Shown: positions 11,226 through 24,203, numbered from the stretch's first letter. The stretch: 64,000 bases of DNA from Cucumis sativus (GCF_000004075.3 NC_026660.2:28089498-28153497); one strand, 5' to 3'. Notes: a model not told the origin generated them from the sequence alone. Program-made: numbers and translations.

Positions 11226-14200
11226 CTTTGATTTGTAAATTGCTGGAATTCACAACAGCAATGAATGGTTTGAGCAAAACCAACCAACTTTTCAGCTAAT
11301 TTATATGGAAAAGAGAAGCTTTACAAAGTCCCTGTGCATGCATGTCAAAGTCACAACGTTATGGACCATAGCTTCAGCTCTCTCTGATTCTCTTGTAACA
11401 GTTTCACCCTACAATCTGAGCATCTAAGTCAAATTTTTTAATCATATGTTCCACCGATTGGCCAACATCAAGCTCTGACAACAAAATAGAGTAATAAAGT
11501 ATTGAACATGTTGGCATAGTTGCAGGCCATAATGATAGCAATGCCACCTTGCCTCCTCAATAATTGGGGTTTCACCATCTGGGCCTAAACCCAACATAAT
11601 TTAAGGTTTAATCAAATGACTAATCATGTGGGCAAAAAGAGAATCAGCTAATTTCAACCCAAAATATTCCCGACCCATGTTTTGTCTCCACCCATCAAGA
11701 GGAATGTGAATATATATAGAGATAAAAAGTGGCTAACCCCTCTTAAAAGATAGCTTTGTTAATGATTGTAGCCATGAATCTAGGCTTACAATGAGCAAAC
11801 ATTGTTACTCCCGTAGCCAAGATTATAGTAATCTCTCTAATGCAGCAGCAACAGACAAAGGGCGGGGCAGGCGGCTAACATAATGGGGGGAAGAGAAAGT
11901 TGAGTAAAAAGGCGATCGTACCCTAATTAGATGAAAACAACAAGGCAAAAAGTTGAATGAAAAATCCACCACTGTGCATTAATCATTCTGTCAGAACTTT
12001 CAAATGCCATTCTTTGTTTGTCCTGTTGTTTAATTCTACACTAGAATCAAGTAGACTGCTGCATCATACTGCTCTATCTAACAGACTAATACCATCATTT
12101 TCAGTTTAAGAGGAATAACAAACTAAAATTTCCCATTATCACAAAGTGAAATAGCTAAAAAGAGAAACTGGGTTTGAGATTTGAAGTTCATGGGATGGAC
12201 CAAGGAAGAGAAAAAACAAACCACATGATCACAAGTTAAGAGAAGACAATGAGGCCCTAGTCCTTAAGAGACGCCATGAGGGAGACATGAGAAGAGGTTG
12301 AGTCAGGCGTTTTGTCGAACATGTGAAGGGCACAGAGCAAAAAAACAGAGCAAACATCTTCACCGAAAGGTGCATGAATTTGAATGAAATGAAAATCCAT
12401 TGCCTGCAAGGATAAGAATGGCATAAGCATCATCACAAATCTATGATTCTATTATCAGTTCACCCAAAAAACGAACGAGAATACAAAAAAGTTCTTTGTC
12501 AGAATTCCACTTGAACTTAGAGTGCCATTCATGAATCAAAACAACTTTTGGCGTAAAGTCGGTACGTATTAACATTCATTTGATTCATTCTGTTTCTATA
12601 CAAATATTAATTGTTTCATTATATCCATTGTTCATCCATTTCACGAATTTTACTTTAGATCTTATTTGATGAACGTTTCATTATTAGTTTTCACAGGAAA
12701 TGGTTGAATTTTTGTATAAATCTTAAAAACAGAATAAGTTTCTAAAAAACTTTGTAGTATTTAAAGATAGAATTAAGATTTCCACATTATGCATTAATTA
12801 CTATAAGGATAATAATAATCATATAAATGTGTATGTATGTGTTAATTATTTCAAATATGGAAAGAGGGGATGAATCTTTTCTCCATTTTGTCTCTACTAC
12901 TCGAATGAGGACTCTCTACTCCATCATGTGAAATGATTGAAAAGATTCAATTCGATTAAATTTATATTCAAACGAAGATTTTTGATTTTACAACTCACGA
13001 TAGTTTTAAAGCATCTACATTGTGGTGACTTTTAACGAATAAATTTTCTCTATTAGAATTTTACATCGTAGAATCTTTTCTCATCCACGTGTATAATTAA
13101 CAAAAAGAAACGTATCAAGTTAAAAATCTTAACATTTCTTAAGGTAACTCAATTTTGTAAAATGAAAAAGTACAAGTAAGAAACAACTATTATAAACAAA
13201 TGTTTGATTTCAACTTATCGGTTAATCGTATATATCATAGATTTGAACGTTGTAATGATATGATGGATATTTTAAAAAGAAATCTATATAAGAGAGTTTG
13301 CACATGTAGGATTTAAAACATGTTACTTTTAGATCAACAAAACTCCCGCATACAACTAGTAACATAACATTTGGATGAAAAGAAGAAAACGTTTGAACAT
13401 TGAGGTCGGGCTCGAGTCACCAAATATTGGGAGCATGAATAAATGGAAGTGGGGTATATGCATGTGAGCAAATTCTTAATGTAATCTTGTGGCCTCAAGA
13501 TTAGGTCAACCATCCAAAAGATTTCATTTAAACGTACGGATCCATATAGGAGAGAGTGACAAACGTACAAATGTACCAAAAATAATGATTCATTCACATT
13601 ATAACCTAAGATTTAATAAAACACCTTCCATTGCCTCTTTGTCTCCTTATAAATATTCAAACAAATAGTACTCCATAATAATATTAATAATCATAATAAC
13701 AACAATTATTAATCTATTTATCAAACCATATGGCTTGGTTTTGCAATGTGGTTTCTCAACATTAAAGCCTGGCAATGAATGACTGTCTCCCTATTTGTGA
13801 ATGAAAGAAAAAAGAAGATCCACATGAATCAATTCCATTTGACCTTCACTGATTATAGAAATCATATGTTAATTGGCCTAAAAATCACCAAGAATCTATA
13901 GCTTTGTTTGTTTCTACAAAGTGATCTGTCTTTAAATGATAAAATAATTGAATGGTTTTTGGTATTAATAGGTACACAAAATGAACCTTAATTCCACCAT
14001 AATTCTTACAAATGTCCTTTTTAAATTTTTGGTTTTACAAAGCAATGAACCAAACCAAATAATAGGGTAGTATTGTCAGGCTTTGTGATCTGCTGAAGAT
14101 ATTTTGGCAAAACTTTTAATTTTTGCCAGTTATTTTTAAAGATATTGTTACCTTACCAACCAAAATATAATCACATACCCATATGCATTACTTACCAACT

Positions 14201-15615
14201 TGGTCTTTATATTATGATAAGACATATCCACTGCTGATTTCATACACGCATCGATCGCAGATCGCGAATGTGTACTAAAAAAGACTATCTGTAGAGAAAA
14301 GGTATTACACATTAAAATAGTATGTTTCAGTATCAAATATTATATTATGATAAACCTCTCTTAATCAAAACTTGCAATTCATCAATAACTTTCTTAGTCC
14401 AATGAATTTAACTATTCAAGTCCTTCCTCATCAAGGAGTGAGCTCAAGTAGTTTCTCATTTTCTCCTTGAATAGCATGTTTTACCTGTTCATCTAAAAAA
14501 AACAAATAAATGATGCAATAAAATGACCATAGTATTAGAAATAAAAGGACCCATCAAGATATTTCCATATAAAATTGACATAATTGTAAGTATAGTTAGT
14601 GAGGACATAGTGAAATAAGTGGTGTGTACTAAATAACAATGAACTACATCGGATTGAATACATAATAAACACTTATTTATTGTATAGCTTCTCAGCCCAA
14701 ATGTTTCTGAAATACAGTTCAAACGCCAAAAAAGATTATATACAATCAGGAAAACTTAGTATAATAGATCAATGGCATAGCAAAGTGAGGATAAAATAAT
14801 GTTGAATGATTCCAATTCGAAAAAACTCATCAAGCAAGCTCTGGTGAACATAAAAAATTGTAGGTTGTAGGACAACGCTTTTACAAAGTGAGTACGAACC
14901 TTTTACAAATTGTAGGTTGGATCCATATTCTTCTACAAATGTTTAGCCAGAAACCTCTATTAACAGGCTTTCACCTGTCATTAACGCTTCACCAAGTTTC
15001 CGCTAAACCAATTTTTTCCATTAGCCAGCCAAATGCTCAGGGCCTGAACCACAGAAACTAAAAACGTGAGATTTGGTGGCAATCATCACCACAAGTCAAG
15101 AAAAAAATTTTGGTGAAAAAAAAAATGTCATCTTAGACTAAAAAGTGGAAGGGAAGCTTAAGCCAAGAATGGATCACTCCAAAATCATCGTATAGTTGAT
15201 TCTAATCCAACCCTCGTCTATAACCACCATCTTATAACATTTGAGATGACTTAAAATGTGACTGCATTGCTAAAGATGCAATAAGCTAGACTATGCAGTA
15301 AAAGTACAGTGTATAATATCCAATCAAAGAATATTTCTCTTCACCATTGTCCCACGCTAGAGAAAACAAGTCAGCATCAAAATTTCAGATCCAAATCCAA
15401 GCAGTAGTAGAGGGAACTTAGCTATTGACAATTGTTAACCAGAAATTGCCACATTTGGCCCATTCCTCAAAAGAATGTTCAGGAAAAGTATATAAATATC
15501 CCATCAATGAGCAGAATTTTTTTATATGGGGGAAAAGTAAAAGACAATGGAAAGCAAATAGTCCAGAAATTTTTAAAACATACAAAGAATTACAAAATGA
15601 CCAAACTTTTACCAG
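11226..15615. other. Intergenic between DUF241 copy 3 and the PPR gene
   Basis: Contains the copy 3 promoter and the 58-codon small ORF at 12257-12433. The rest is AT-rich without recognised features. Confidence 0.5.
12257..12433 (-). CDS. Possible small ORF, 58 residues
   Basis: ATG-initiated open frame of 58 codons (starts MMLMPFLSLQAM, ends SLMASLKD), with two cysteines in a hydrophobic stretch VCSVFLLCAL. The middle ATG at 12400 follows a polypyrimidine-CAG acceptor-like site, so this could be a late exon of a gene whose other exons I do not see. Local base composition is less AT-rich than in the surroundings. No family was recognised and chance occurrence is possible. Confidence 0.25.
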   Translation of the reverse strand: MMLMPFLSLQAMDFHFIQIHAPFGEDVCSVFLLCALHMFDKTPDSTSSHVSLMASLKD

Positions 15616-17010
15616 TTATATAGCATGGGCTTGCTCCCTCGCATTCTTCAGAGACTTCAATGTACTCTCTAACGACAAATATGCAGAAACATCAGTCAGA
15701 CTTTTACTCTCAACTGCATAATCAAACACTTCATATGCTTCAGCAATTCTACCACTCCTGCATAGCGCCCTCACAAAAGTAGAATAGGAAGCTGTTTCAA
15801 GCTTCATATCACAAGACTTCATCAAACCATACAATTCAATCCCTCTGTCCAAAAGCCTAGACTTTGACAACCCATGGAGTAACGTATTATACGTGCAAGA
15901 ATTGGGGTTACACCCCTTTGCCTCCATCTCCTTAAGCAATGACAATGCTCCCAATGCATTACCCTCACGACACATTCCATTCATCAATGAAGTGTAAGTA
16001 ACTGCGTCAGGGAAATGACCCATCTCTGCCATAATGTCCAAAAAGTTTCTGGCTTCCTTAACTCGCCCCGACTTCGACAAGCCAAAAATCAATGTATTAA
16101 AAGTTACAACATCGGGCTCCAATCCCACCTCCTTCATTTTCTTATAGACTCCAATTGCCTCGGCGCCCCTGCCAACCATACAATAACCTTTCATAATTGT
16201 GTTATAAACAAAGCAATCCGGCTTAAAACCCTCCTTATACAACAAACTTACCAACCGCATAGCCTCACGTAGATTATTGCTATTACACACATTATCTATC
16301 AAGATTGTATAAGTAACAAGATCGGGCTTCGCACCACAGCTACTACGCATTTCAACTATAAAATTATAAACCGTGGACAGAGCTCTGGACTTGCAAAGTT
16401 GCTTAACGAGATGATTATATGTATAAATATCAGGAGGCGTGTGTTTTTGCGATAATTCCTTAACTAACTCTACAGCTTCATCAACGAGACCTACCGAACA
16501 AAGCGAACGCACAGCAAGATCAGCAGTTACCTTGTCAGGATTGAAGCCATTGGTAACCATGAAATTGAGAATTTGCTGAACCGAGGCGAGAGTGGAATCG
16601 GGACGATTCCCGGAGGTAGAGAGTAAGATATGAAAAGTCGATTGATCGGGCGAGAAGGAAGGTTGAACTTTGGACATATGGCGGAGGAAAGAGATGGAAT
16701 CATTGAGTGTAGCAATTGAAGCGTAAGACTGAAGGAGGGAATTATGAACTCGAAGATTGAAAGGGGCTTTTGTAGCGGAGACGAAGGAGGAGTAGAGCTT
16801 CTTGGCGTCGGCGAGACTAGCCGATTTGAACACCGTTGGGAGTTTAGGCTTTTCGGGGTGGCCGGAGCTCTGACCCGATGGAGTTTTCCGGGAAGGTTTT
16901 GGTGTTGCTTTCTTGGATGAGAGCGGAGGCGCCGCCGGAGAATGGGGCGGTTTGTTAATGACAGTGTTGGAGGAGAGAATTGAACGAAATGATGGCGATA
17001 ATTTTCCCAT
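15616..17010 (-). CDS. P-class pentatricopeptide repeat (PPR) protein
   Basis: Intronless gene for a 464-residue PPR protein. Residues 1-75 form a Ser/Pro/Lys-rich leader that may target an organelle. About ten 35-residue P-type PPR motifs follow, from about residue 80 to 450, recognisable by repeated TYNxLIxGLCKxGRxxEAxxLxxEMxxxGxxPD-like patterns such as VTYTILIDNVC, VYNTIMKGYC, VTFNTLIFGL and CTYNTLLHGL. There is no E, E+ or DYW extension, so RNA binding, stabilisation or splicing in mitochondria or plastids is more likely than editing; this is inferred from the class. Length matches an Arabidopsis neighbour (At2g17670, about 463 residues, from memory). Site II (GGCCCA) and telo-box (AAACCCTAA) elements upstream are usual for such genes. 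Confidence 0.93.
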   Translation of the reverse strand: MGKLSPSFRSILSSNTVINKPPHSPAAPPLSSKKATPKPSRKTPSGQSSGHPEKPKLPTVFKSASLADAKKLYSSFVSATKAPFNLRVHNSLLQSYASIATLNDSISFLRHMSKVQPSFSPDQSTFHILLSTSGNRPDSTLASVQQILNFMVTNGFNPDKVTADLAVRSLCSVGLVDEAVELVKELSQKHTPPDIYTYNHLVKQLCKSRALSTVYNFIVEMRSSCGAKPDLVTYTILIDNVCNSNNLREAMRLVSLLYKEGFKPDCFVYNTIMKGYCMVGRGAEAIGVYKKMKEVGLEPDVVTFNTLIFGLSKSGRVKEARNFLDIMAEMGHFPDAVTYTSLMNGMCREGNALGALSLLKEMEAKGCNPNSCTYNTLLHGLSKSRLLDRGIELYGLMKSCDMKLETASYSTFVRALCRSGRIAEAYEVFDYAVESKSLTDVSAYLSLESTLKSLKNAREQAHAI

Positions 17011-17057
17011 CTTCCAAATTCTATGTGATGGTGAAATCGATTGGAAGGGTTTATCGG

Positions 17058-17105
17058 TTAGGGTTTTTGCAGAATTTGGGATTTGCGTGGGAAATTAAAT
17101 GGGCC
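17058..17105 (-). promoter_or_regulatory. Telo-box and site II element upstream of the PPR gene
   Basis: On the minus strand AAACCCTAA lies at 17058-17066 and GGCCCA at 17100-17105, 48-95 bases before the PPR start codon. The pairing of a telo-box with a TCP-type site II (TGGGCC/T) element is well known in promoters of plant ribosomal, mitochondrial and PPR genes. The motifs are seen in the sequence; their activity is inferred. Confidence 0.55.
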
Positions 17106-18110
17106 GGGCTTCGACCCAACAAGATGAAGCCCCACTGTTGACGGATACGGATAATGGCTGAATGAATCGATCAATTCCATAACAATTTTATGAAATTACA
17201 AATATATCAGGGTGCTACACCAATAATTTCATCCAACAATTTTACTATATTTGTAATTTTTTTCTAAATGATCCTAAATACTAATCTTTTAAAAAAAGTC
17301 ATTTATACATTGATTCTTAAACATGTATAAGACTATCTCAAATGTTAGTTTTACAAATTAGACATTTAATTCATACAAGCTTACCGTCTAAGTTTCGCAC
17401 GAAGTTTTTTTCCAAACAAAACCTATTGGAAGATGTAAATTGATATATCTTTTATTTCATAATTTAGATTGAAACAACTCCAAAAGTGACAACAAAAATA
17501 AACATCTCTCTATTCCTATTCTTCAGTTATCTCATTCCTATTTAACATTTAATTCTCTATTTTCACAGAATTAAACATTTTCATTTAATCTTACATAATT
17601 AGTGGTAGAAACCTAGTTAGAATTTTCAAACAAAAATATTAAAAACAGAGTCCTTTCCCCATATGTGATGAAATTAAGTTACAATAAATAAATAAATAAT
17701 CTTTAGTCATTTATTCATTTATTCATTTATTCATTTAAAGAGCTATTTGTTAACTCTTAGTCTTGTTAATTAATTATTATTAATGGTGGGTTTCTATTAA
17801 AAAAATCAACAAAATCATGATTTTGTGTATAGGGTGATGGTGTTTAGTGGATTTTTATTTGATGTAGTTGATATGTGAGTATACATAATTTTAACATAAA
17901 GTTTAATTGTGAGGAAATGAAAGAAGAGGCACAAAATCATTTTGCATTGATTATTATAATTTATGGGGAAAGTGAATTTCCCTCTCTCTAACCTTTATTA
18001 TTACATAAGTTTTGACATTACACATACCACCAAGTCATAGTCTTACTGCATCTTACAAGGAGAAGACACTTTTAATTTTATTCCATATATGTTGTAAGAT
18101 CAATAAATAT
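17106..18110. other. Intergenic between the PPR gene and chitinase A
   Basis: AT-rich; includes an (ATTC)n-like run at about 17708-17737 and the 3' flank of chitinase A. Nothing else seen. Confidence 0.6.
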
Positions 18111-19304
18111 CTAGAAAGACCTTTGATTGTAGCAATCTAAGTTGTTGCCATAACCAATACCCAGCATGTCACAGTAGCGTTTGTAAAATCCAATTCTGTC
18201 TTTAACTCTATCATCAGGACCATGTCCACACTCGAGTCCACCATTAATGATGTTGGTGATGACACCATAGCCAGGGGATCTTCCTGCAGCATTGTCAGCA
18301 CTCGAAGGTTGCCAATTGCCGGTAATAACATTATGACAAGATGGTTTATTTCCTTGTGCTGTCATCCAAAACCATAGGGCTGTCTTGAAGGATACAACTG
18401 CATCTGTGGCTACCAAATCAGGGCTGGCTAGCAACGGCGCTCCTATTGCATTCCCTGCTGGTCCGTAGTTGTAGTTGCTAAAAAAAGTCCAATCATTTTA
18501 ATACGATGCTAGTTAACATCATTGAGAACTAATTCTAAGTACAAAAACTAATATTGAACGAACTCTAAAATTGAAAAAAAAAATGAAAATGATGTTAAAA
18601 AAAAAAAAAAGACTCACTGGGTTAGTTGGATTGGTCCACGACCGTAATATTGTTGACCAGAAGCACACGGCCATTGCTGACTAGGTGTGCAATATGCTTG
18701 TTGATTTCTCTCTCGAATGAAACAGTATCCCCATGCGTATGGGCCATCTGGTGCAGTGGGCCATCCTCCTACATCATCACATGCGAGTTAATTTTAAGTC
18801 TAGAGATAAGTACTAAAAAAAAATTAAAGATAGTTTTACAAAACAATAATAAATAAAAGAGGTCGATAGTTTTTGAAACAAACCTGTAGTCTCGTGAGAA
18901 GTTTGACCGAAAAAAGCTGCAACCTCCCTCTTACGAGTCTCTACACTTCCCGTGTTACCGAAGGCCGGGAAGAATCGAGCAGCAGTAATGAAAGCATTAT
19001 AGGTATAGAATCCATTACTAGGACATCGAGAATCCCTACTATATTTGAGCATTTGATTGTAAAGACTTTCGCTTATGATACTTCCAACGCCGCTACCGCC
19101 AGATGGCGTAGGAGTACTAGAGCCACGACACTGGCTTTGACAACCATTTTTACAATAGTCGTCGGTATCACCGCAGAACCCGAACTGGCTGCAGCAGAGG
19201 TTATTGGGGCAAAGAGCCCCATTGGCCTGCCGCCCACATTGCTCGGCAGCGACAACTACCAAAAGAAAGGCAAAGCATAAGATTACAAGTGAATATGTCT
19301 TCAT
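18111..19304 (-). CDS. Class I chitinase (GH19 with hevein domain), gene A
   Basis: Endochitinase that cleaves chitin in fungal walls or arthropod chitin; three exons: 18884-19304, 18618-18768, 18111-18477 (minus strand, 312 residues). Signal peptide 1-20, hevein-type chitin-binding domain 21-60 with all eight cysteines, Gly/Ser/Thr/Pro linker 61-75, then the GH19 catalytic domain. Both catalytic glutamates are present: E138 in SHETTGGW and E160 in CFIRE, 22 residues apart as in barley chitinase (E67/E89). LTHNYNYG spans the second splice junction. The protein ends in NQRSF with no vacuolar C-terminal propeptide, so secretion to the apoplast is likely. The start is the ATG at 19304, eight codons inside a longer open frame, because it gives a standard signal peptide. 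Introns are 115 and 140 bases. TATA-like TATAAATATC at 19361-19370. Confidence 0.93.
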
Positions 19305-19370
19305 ATTTTTCCTTGATGTGATTAACATCGAAGATGGGGAAAGATGAGAAGGGAAATGAAGATATTTATA

Positions 19371-20724
19371 GGCAATATTTTTGGTAGAATTTTCAAAACA
19401 AAAATTAAATAATTAAGGAAATTAGAAATGATTTTGGATTATTATTGTTAAAAACTTGACCACAAAACTTGTTAATTAATGTCACACTCCCTAATCTTTG
19501 AAGAATTCTCCTTAATTGATGGGGTGTAAATACATTATATTGATAGGCCCCACCATGCCTAATTGTGAATAATAGCCCCTCAAATAATAAAAAGTTAAAT
19601 GTGTTTTGACATTTTCATCCAAAATGAGTATATCCTAATAATTATTACAATTTTGTTACAATGCCACTTAAATTTCGTTCATTATTTGTAAATTTTAATC
19701 ATGCTAAGTACATTCTCTTAATGATTACGAAGCTAGTGTGAAATATAAATTTAGTATATAGTTCAATAGTAACAAAATAATATAACAATTTGTGTGTGAT
19801 AAATCACAATAAATAAAAATATAATAGTTTTTTTAATGTATCGTGATCCGTTCTAAATAAAGTATAATATTTTGGTTCATTGTTATATTTTTGTATTTTT
19901 ATTTATTTTTAAATTTTTTATATATAAAAGTTTGTTTTGAAATGGGTGTATTATTCAAATGGGTAAGAAGACAATTTCAAAAGAATTACTCTAAGTCTTT
20001 AGCTTTACGATTTTGATTTTGATTGTCTATTTTTGTAAAATTTGAAATTATAGCTATTTAATTCGGCCGCCTTGAAAGAAAATTCAATTGCTAATTCTAT
20101 TTTTAACGTTGGTTTGAAATCAGTTCATCTTATAAATTAGGGTTATGCCAATGTTTATTCATAAATAAGAGAATCATTTAATATTTTGAGGTTGGTTTCC
20201 CTATTCCACCTTATTGTTAATAAACCAAATGAATGAAAAGAAAAAAAGTAGAGTATTTTGTAGTATTGATTTTGATGCACTGCATATTGTTTAAAAAAAT
20301 TGATATATACCCATGTAAATATATATGAAACATAAGAAAATTTATACAATTAGTCAACAATATGAATAAACACATTCATAATCAATCTAAAAAAAGTTAT
20401 TAATTAAAGAAGTGAAACAAGTTTAATTATCAAATGCCCATCGTTTGTGGTGATTTTGGAAAAGAAAAGTAAAACTTGTCATTGTATTGGATTGTATGGA
20501 TGACGTATATCTATCATATTTGAATTCAAATAAAATAAAATAGCTAAATAATTTGGTAGAACCTAATATTTGGATATTGAAATTAATAGTATAAGTTTTT
20601 ATGTTTAATTTTAAAATTCACGATGTCTTTTAAAACCGCAACAAGATTACAAAAGAATAATTGTAGTATCATTAACTACGAGCTAAAATGAAGAAAAATG
20701 AGAATTGTAATGGTTCGACTCTTA
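19371..20724. other. Upstream region of chitinase A
   Basis: AT-rich promoter-side DNA with a W-box-like TTGACC near 19456. No gene seen. Confidence 0.5.
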
Positions 20725-22024
20725 AATTATTTACAAATATATCAAAATATTATAATCTTTAACGCTAAAAGAAAATTCAATTTTTGGAAATAAAAACTAA
20801 AACGACGATGTTGTAGCCTCATTTATTTCTTAAATCAAAGGAAACACGCAAAATTATTGTCCTTATTTGACTTTATATCATAATATCTATCTAACTTAAT
20901 TCATCTAAACCATTTATTTATTTTATATACAACTTAACCCTAAACTAGATTTTATTGGTCAATTTCTTATCTAAATTACAAATAATTTAATTCTTAAATT
21001 TTTCTTTCATATCTAAACTACAACATCGTCAACACCAGTAAATCCCTAAGAAGCAAAAGAATTTGGTACACTGAATGTGTGCATTATTGGATGACAATTT
21101 TCAATTAACTTTATTTTAAAAATATTATATGATTATAATAGACAAAATTTTCCCATTTAATACATACACATGCATATATCATACTATTATCATAGCTTCA
21201 CAAATTCTAATACTAACTATAAAAAGTAATAATATTAAATGACAAATTCTTTTTATTTATTTTGTAAAATATTTTAATTATTTATTTGCCGTCGATGATT
21301 AAAAAAATTTATAAAAATGATTCCATTAATCTAAAATGCATCTAAATATTACTGTTTAAATTGTTGGTATAGTCAAAGTTTTGTTTTAGAAAACATAATT
21401 ATTTGAATATATACCATAAATAACACAAATACATACATAACATTTTACAATAATCCATATTTGACTTTTCCAAACCCAATTTATTGGTTGATTGAACATG
21501 TATGCATATCTCACTCCAATAAAATACAACTTCCAAAGTTAGAATAATTCCTTGATAATATTATATATTCATTGATTATCACTATGTGTGTATTTATGAA
21601 CCAATTCGAAAAAATAAAATACCAAAATAATTAGAAGCCAAATCTAATAATTTTAGAGATATAATTCCACTTTTACTTTGAAAAAGAAAGAGTAAGAGAA
21701 CTTCAATTCTCTATTTTCTTTTCTTTTATTTTAACAGAAATTCAATTTTTCTAAATAATTTCAAAGCTAAATTTTAAAATTTCTGAAAAATTATTACTTT
21801 GTTTTAGGAAAAGAAATAGAATACACTTCGACTGTTATTTCTTACCATTTCCATAAAAATATTGCATACAAATTGGAAAAGGTGAATACATAATTCTCCT
21901 CTTTATTGAAAGATACAATGTCTAATAACACACACACTAGTGATCTTTTACAATTATAACAACAAAAAAAGACCCTTTATTATATTGCATAGTATCAATT
22001 ATAAGTGTAAATAAATGTTTTAAT

Positions 22025-23158
22025 TTAGAAAGACTGTTGATTGTTGCAATCTAAGTTACTGCCATAGCCAATACCCAACATGTCGCAGTACCGTTTGTAA
22101 AATCCAATTCGATCCTCAACTCTAGAGTCGGGACCATGTCCACATTCGAGTCCACCGTTAATGATGTTGGTGATGACACCATAGCCAGGGACTCTTCCAG
22201 CGGCATTGTCAGTGCCCGAAGGTTGCCAATTGCCGGTAATAACATTGTGACAGGATGGTTTGTTTCCTTGTGGTGTCATCCAAAACCAAATGGCTGCCTT
22301 GAATGATATAATAGCATTTGTGGCTACCAAATCAGGGTTGCTTAGCAAATTCAAACTTAGTGCATTTCCTGCTGGCCCGTAGTTGTAGTTGCTGTTTAAA
22401 AGTATACAATTTTACGAGTTATGATTAAATTTAAAACTAAAAAATGGTGAGATATTTTTATTATTTAAAATGGGGGCCTTCATATACTTACTGAGTTAGT
22501 TGCATTGGTCCACGACCATAATATTTCTGACCAGCAACACATGGCCATTGGTCGCTAGGTGTGCAATACACATCTTGATTTATCTCCCTTATGAAACAAT
22601 ATCCCCACGCATATGGACCATCAGGTGCAGAAGCCCATCCTCCTACATCACGAACAAGATTTGTCTTTCAAGTCAACAACAATGAAACTACATTTAAAAA
22701 GAGAAGATATAATTTCGAAACGAACCAGTAGTCTCATGAGAAGTTTGACCAAAAAAGGCTGCAAGCTCTCTCTTACGAGTAGCGTCATCTCCCGTGGTAC
22801 CAAAGTCAGGAAAGGATTGAGCAGCAGTAATGAAAGCATTATAGGTATAGAATCCATTACTAGGACATCGAGAGTCGGTAGAATATTTAAGCATTTGATT
22901 GTATAGGCTTTCGGTAATGATACTTCCTACAGTACCACTACCACCGCCAGAGGGTGGTGTAGGACTAGTCGAGCCCCGACATTGACTTTGGCAACCATCT
23001 TTACAATAGGCATCAGTGTCGCCACACCAACCGTACTGGCTACAGCAGAGGTTGTTGGGGCATAAAGCTCCATTAGCCTGCCGCCCACATTGCTCGCCTG
23101 AGGTAGATCCTAAAAGAAATGCAAAAGCTAAGATTATAAGGCAGCTGCGGGACTTCAT
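22025..23158 (-). CDS. Class I chitinase (GH19 with hevein domain), gene B
   Basis: Secreted class I endochitinase of 316 residues in three exons: 22726-23158, 22492-22642, 22025-22391. Signal peptide about 1-21, hevein domain about 22-61 with eight cysteines, short [11 protein letters not shown] linker, GH19 domain from about residue 78. Catalytic E142 (SHETTGGW) and E164 (CFIRE) are both present, and MQLTHNYNYG crosses intron 2. There is no vacuolar propeptide after NQQSF. Intron positions and phases (1 and 2) equal those of gene A. Gene B lies in the left unit of a direct segmental duplication; its partner is gene D at 30.0-31.0 kb, which lacks the hevein domain. A truncated copy of its 5' part, including promoter, lies 0.8 kb upstream (gene C). 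Confidence 0.94.
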
Positions 23159-23232
23159 TGTTTTTCTTTTTTTGTCTTTTGTTTGTGTATCAAACTAGAA
23201 AAGATGCGATGAAAAAGATTAAGGGAAGTGAA

Positions 23233-23242
23233 GATATTTATA
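23233..23242 (-). promoter_or_regulatory. TATA box of chitinase gene B
   Basis: TATAAATATC on the minus strand, 75 bases before the ATG. The surrounding 200 bases are nearly the same as those before gene C (TATA at 24204-24212) and genes D and D' (31067-31076 and 31927-31935), so all four copies inherited one core promoter. Confidence 0.6.
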
Positions 23243-23951
23243 GGATGAGATTTTGGTGGAGTTTGAAAAGCTAATATTATAAAATATGAAATAGATATCA
23301 AATTTGGATTGTTTGGAATAACTTTGAACGCAATCTTTGTTAATTATTTTAATTATAATGTTGGTCGTATTGCCAATTTGATCAATATTCTTCTTTTCTT
23401 AATCTTTGACATTGTAATTGATGGGAGTGATTGGTGAGGTCACCCCATCCCTCAAGTTTGAATAGTCTCACTAAGACTACTTCTACTTTAATTTGTAGAG
23501 TAAATCTCTTATAGGTCAAGTCAATAATTAAGTACTACGTCTCTCTTTCTATAATTCAATCACAATTAACAATTTTTATACATCTTTTTGGTTATGGTAA
23601 GAGTGGAATGTATAACAACAAGTGCATATGGAATCTATCCGATGCAAAGATTAATTGCTTAATATCAATATTTCAATGCATTGTAATTACAAAGGTAATG
23701 GTGGTAGAGACTTGCTTTTGTTAATTAATTATTTATGTGTATTATTATCATTATTATCATTATTATTACAAGTGTAAAAGTGAGTTACCAAGTTTTATCC
23801 AATTATAGGAATTGGATTTAATTTTTATTTTAACCATATAGTCAAATTTATAATTCAACAGAAAAAATTAATCTACAATATCCTAATTCAATCATAATTT
23901 GATATTTTAGAAGGGTAAAATCTTGATTTGTTCGATTTATTAGAAAAAAAA

Positions 23952-24137
23952 CTAACCGCATTGACTCTGGCAACCGTCTTTACAATAGGGGTCAGTGTTG
24001 CCGCACCAACCGTACTGGCTACAGCAGAGGTTGTTGGGGCATAGAGCACCATTGGTCTGCCGCCCACATTGCTCGGCTGAGGCAACTCCTAAAAGAAATG
24101 CAAAGGCTAAGATTATAAGGCAGCTGTGAGACTTCAT
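23952..24137 (-). CDS. Hevein-only secreted peptide, gene C (truncated chitinase copy)
   Basis: Encodes 61 residues: a signal peptide (about 1-21) and one complete hevein-type chitin-binding domain (about 22-61) with all eight cysteines and the SQYGWCG binding core. The stop TAG follows directly after the last cysteine and one glycine. No linker or GH19 exon follows before gene B, 0.8 kb downstream. It is nearly identical to the first 60 residues of gene B and shares its promoter, so it came from duplication of the 5' end of a chitinase gene. Size and layout resemble known single-domain hevein-type antimicrobial peptides. The stop lies inside GGTTAGTT, which could also act as a splice donor, so an unseen further exon cannot be excluded. 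It may be a working peptide gene or a fresh pseudogene with an intact frame. Confidence 0.7.
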   Translation of the reverse strand: MKSHSCLIILAFAFLLGVASAEQCGRQTNGALCPNNLCCSQYGWCGNTDPYCKDGCQSQCG

Positions 24138-24203
24138 TGTTTTTCTTTTGTTTATGTATCAAACGAAAGAAGATATGATGAAAAAAGATTAGGAGAAGTG
24201 AAG

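Noticed and set aside
18626-18856. Plus-strand open frames over the chitinase exons
   Set aside because: Antisense shadows of conserved chitinase exon 2; the same shadow recurs at the other chitinase copies.
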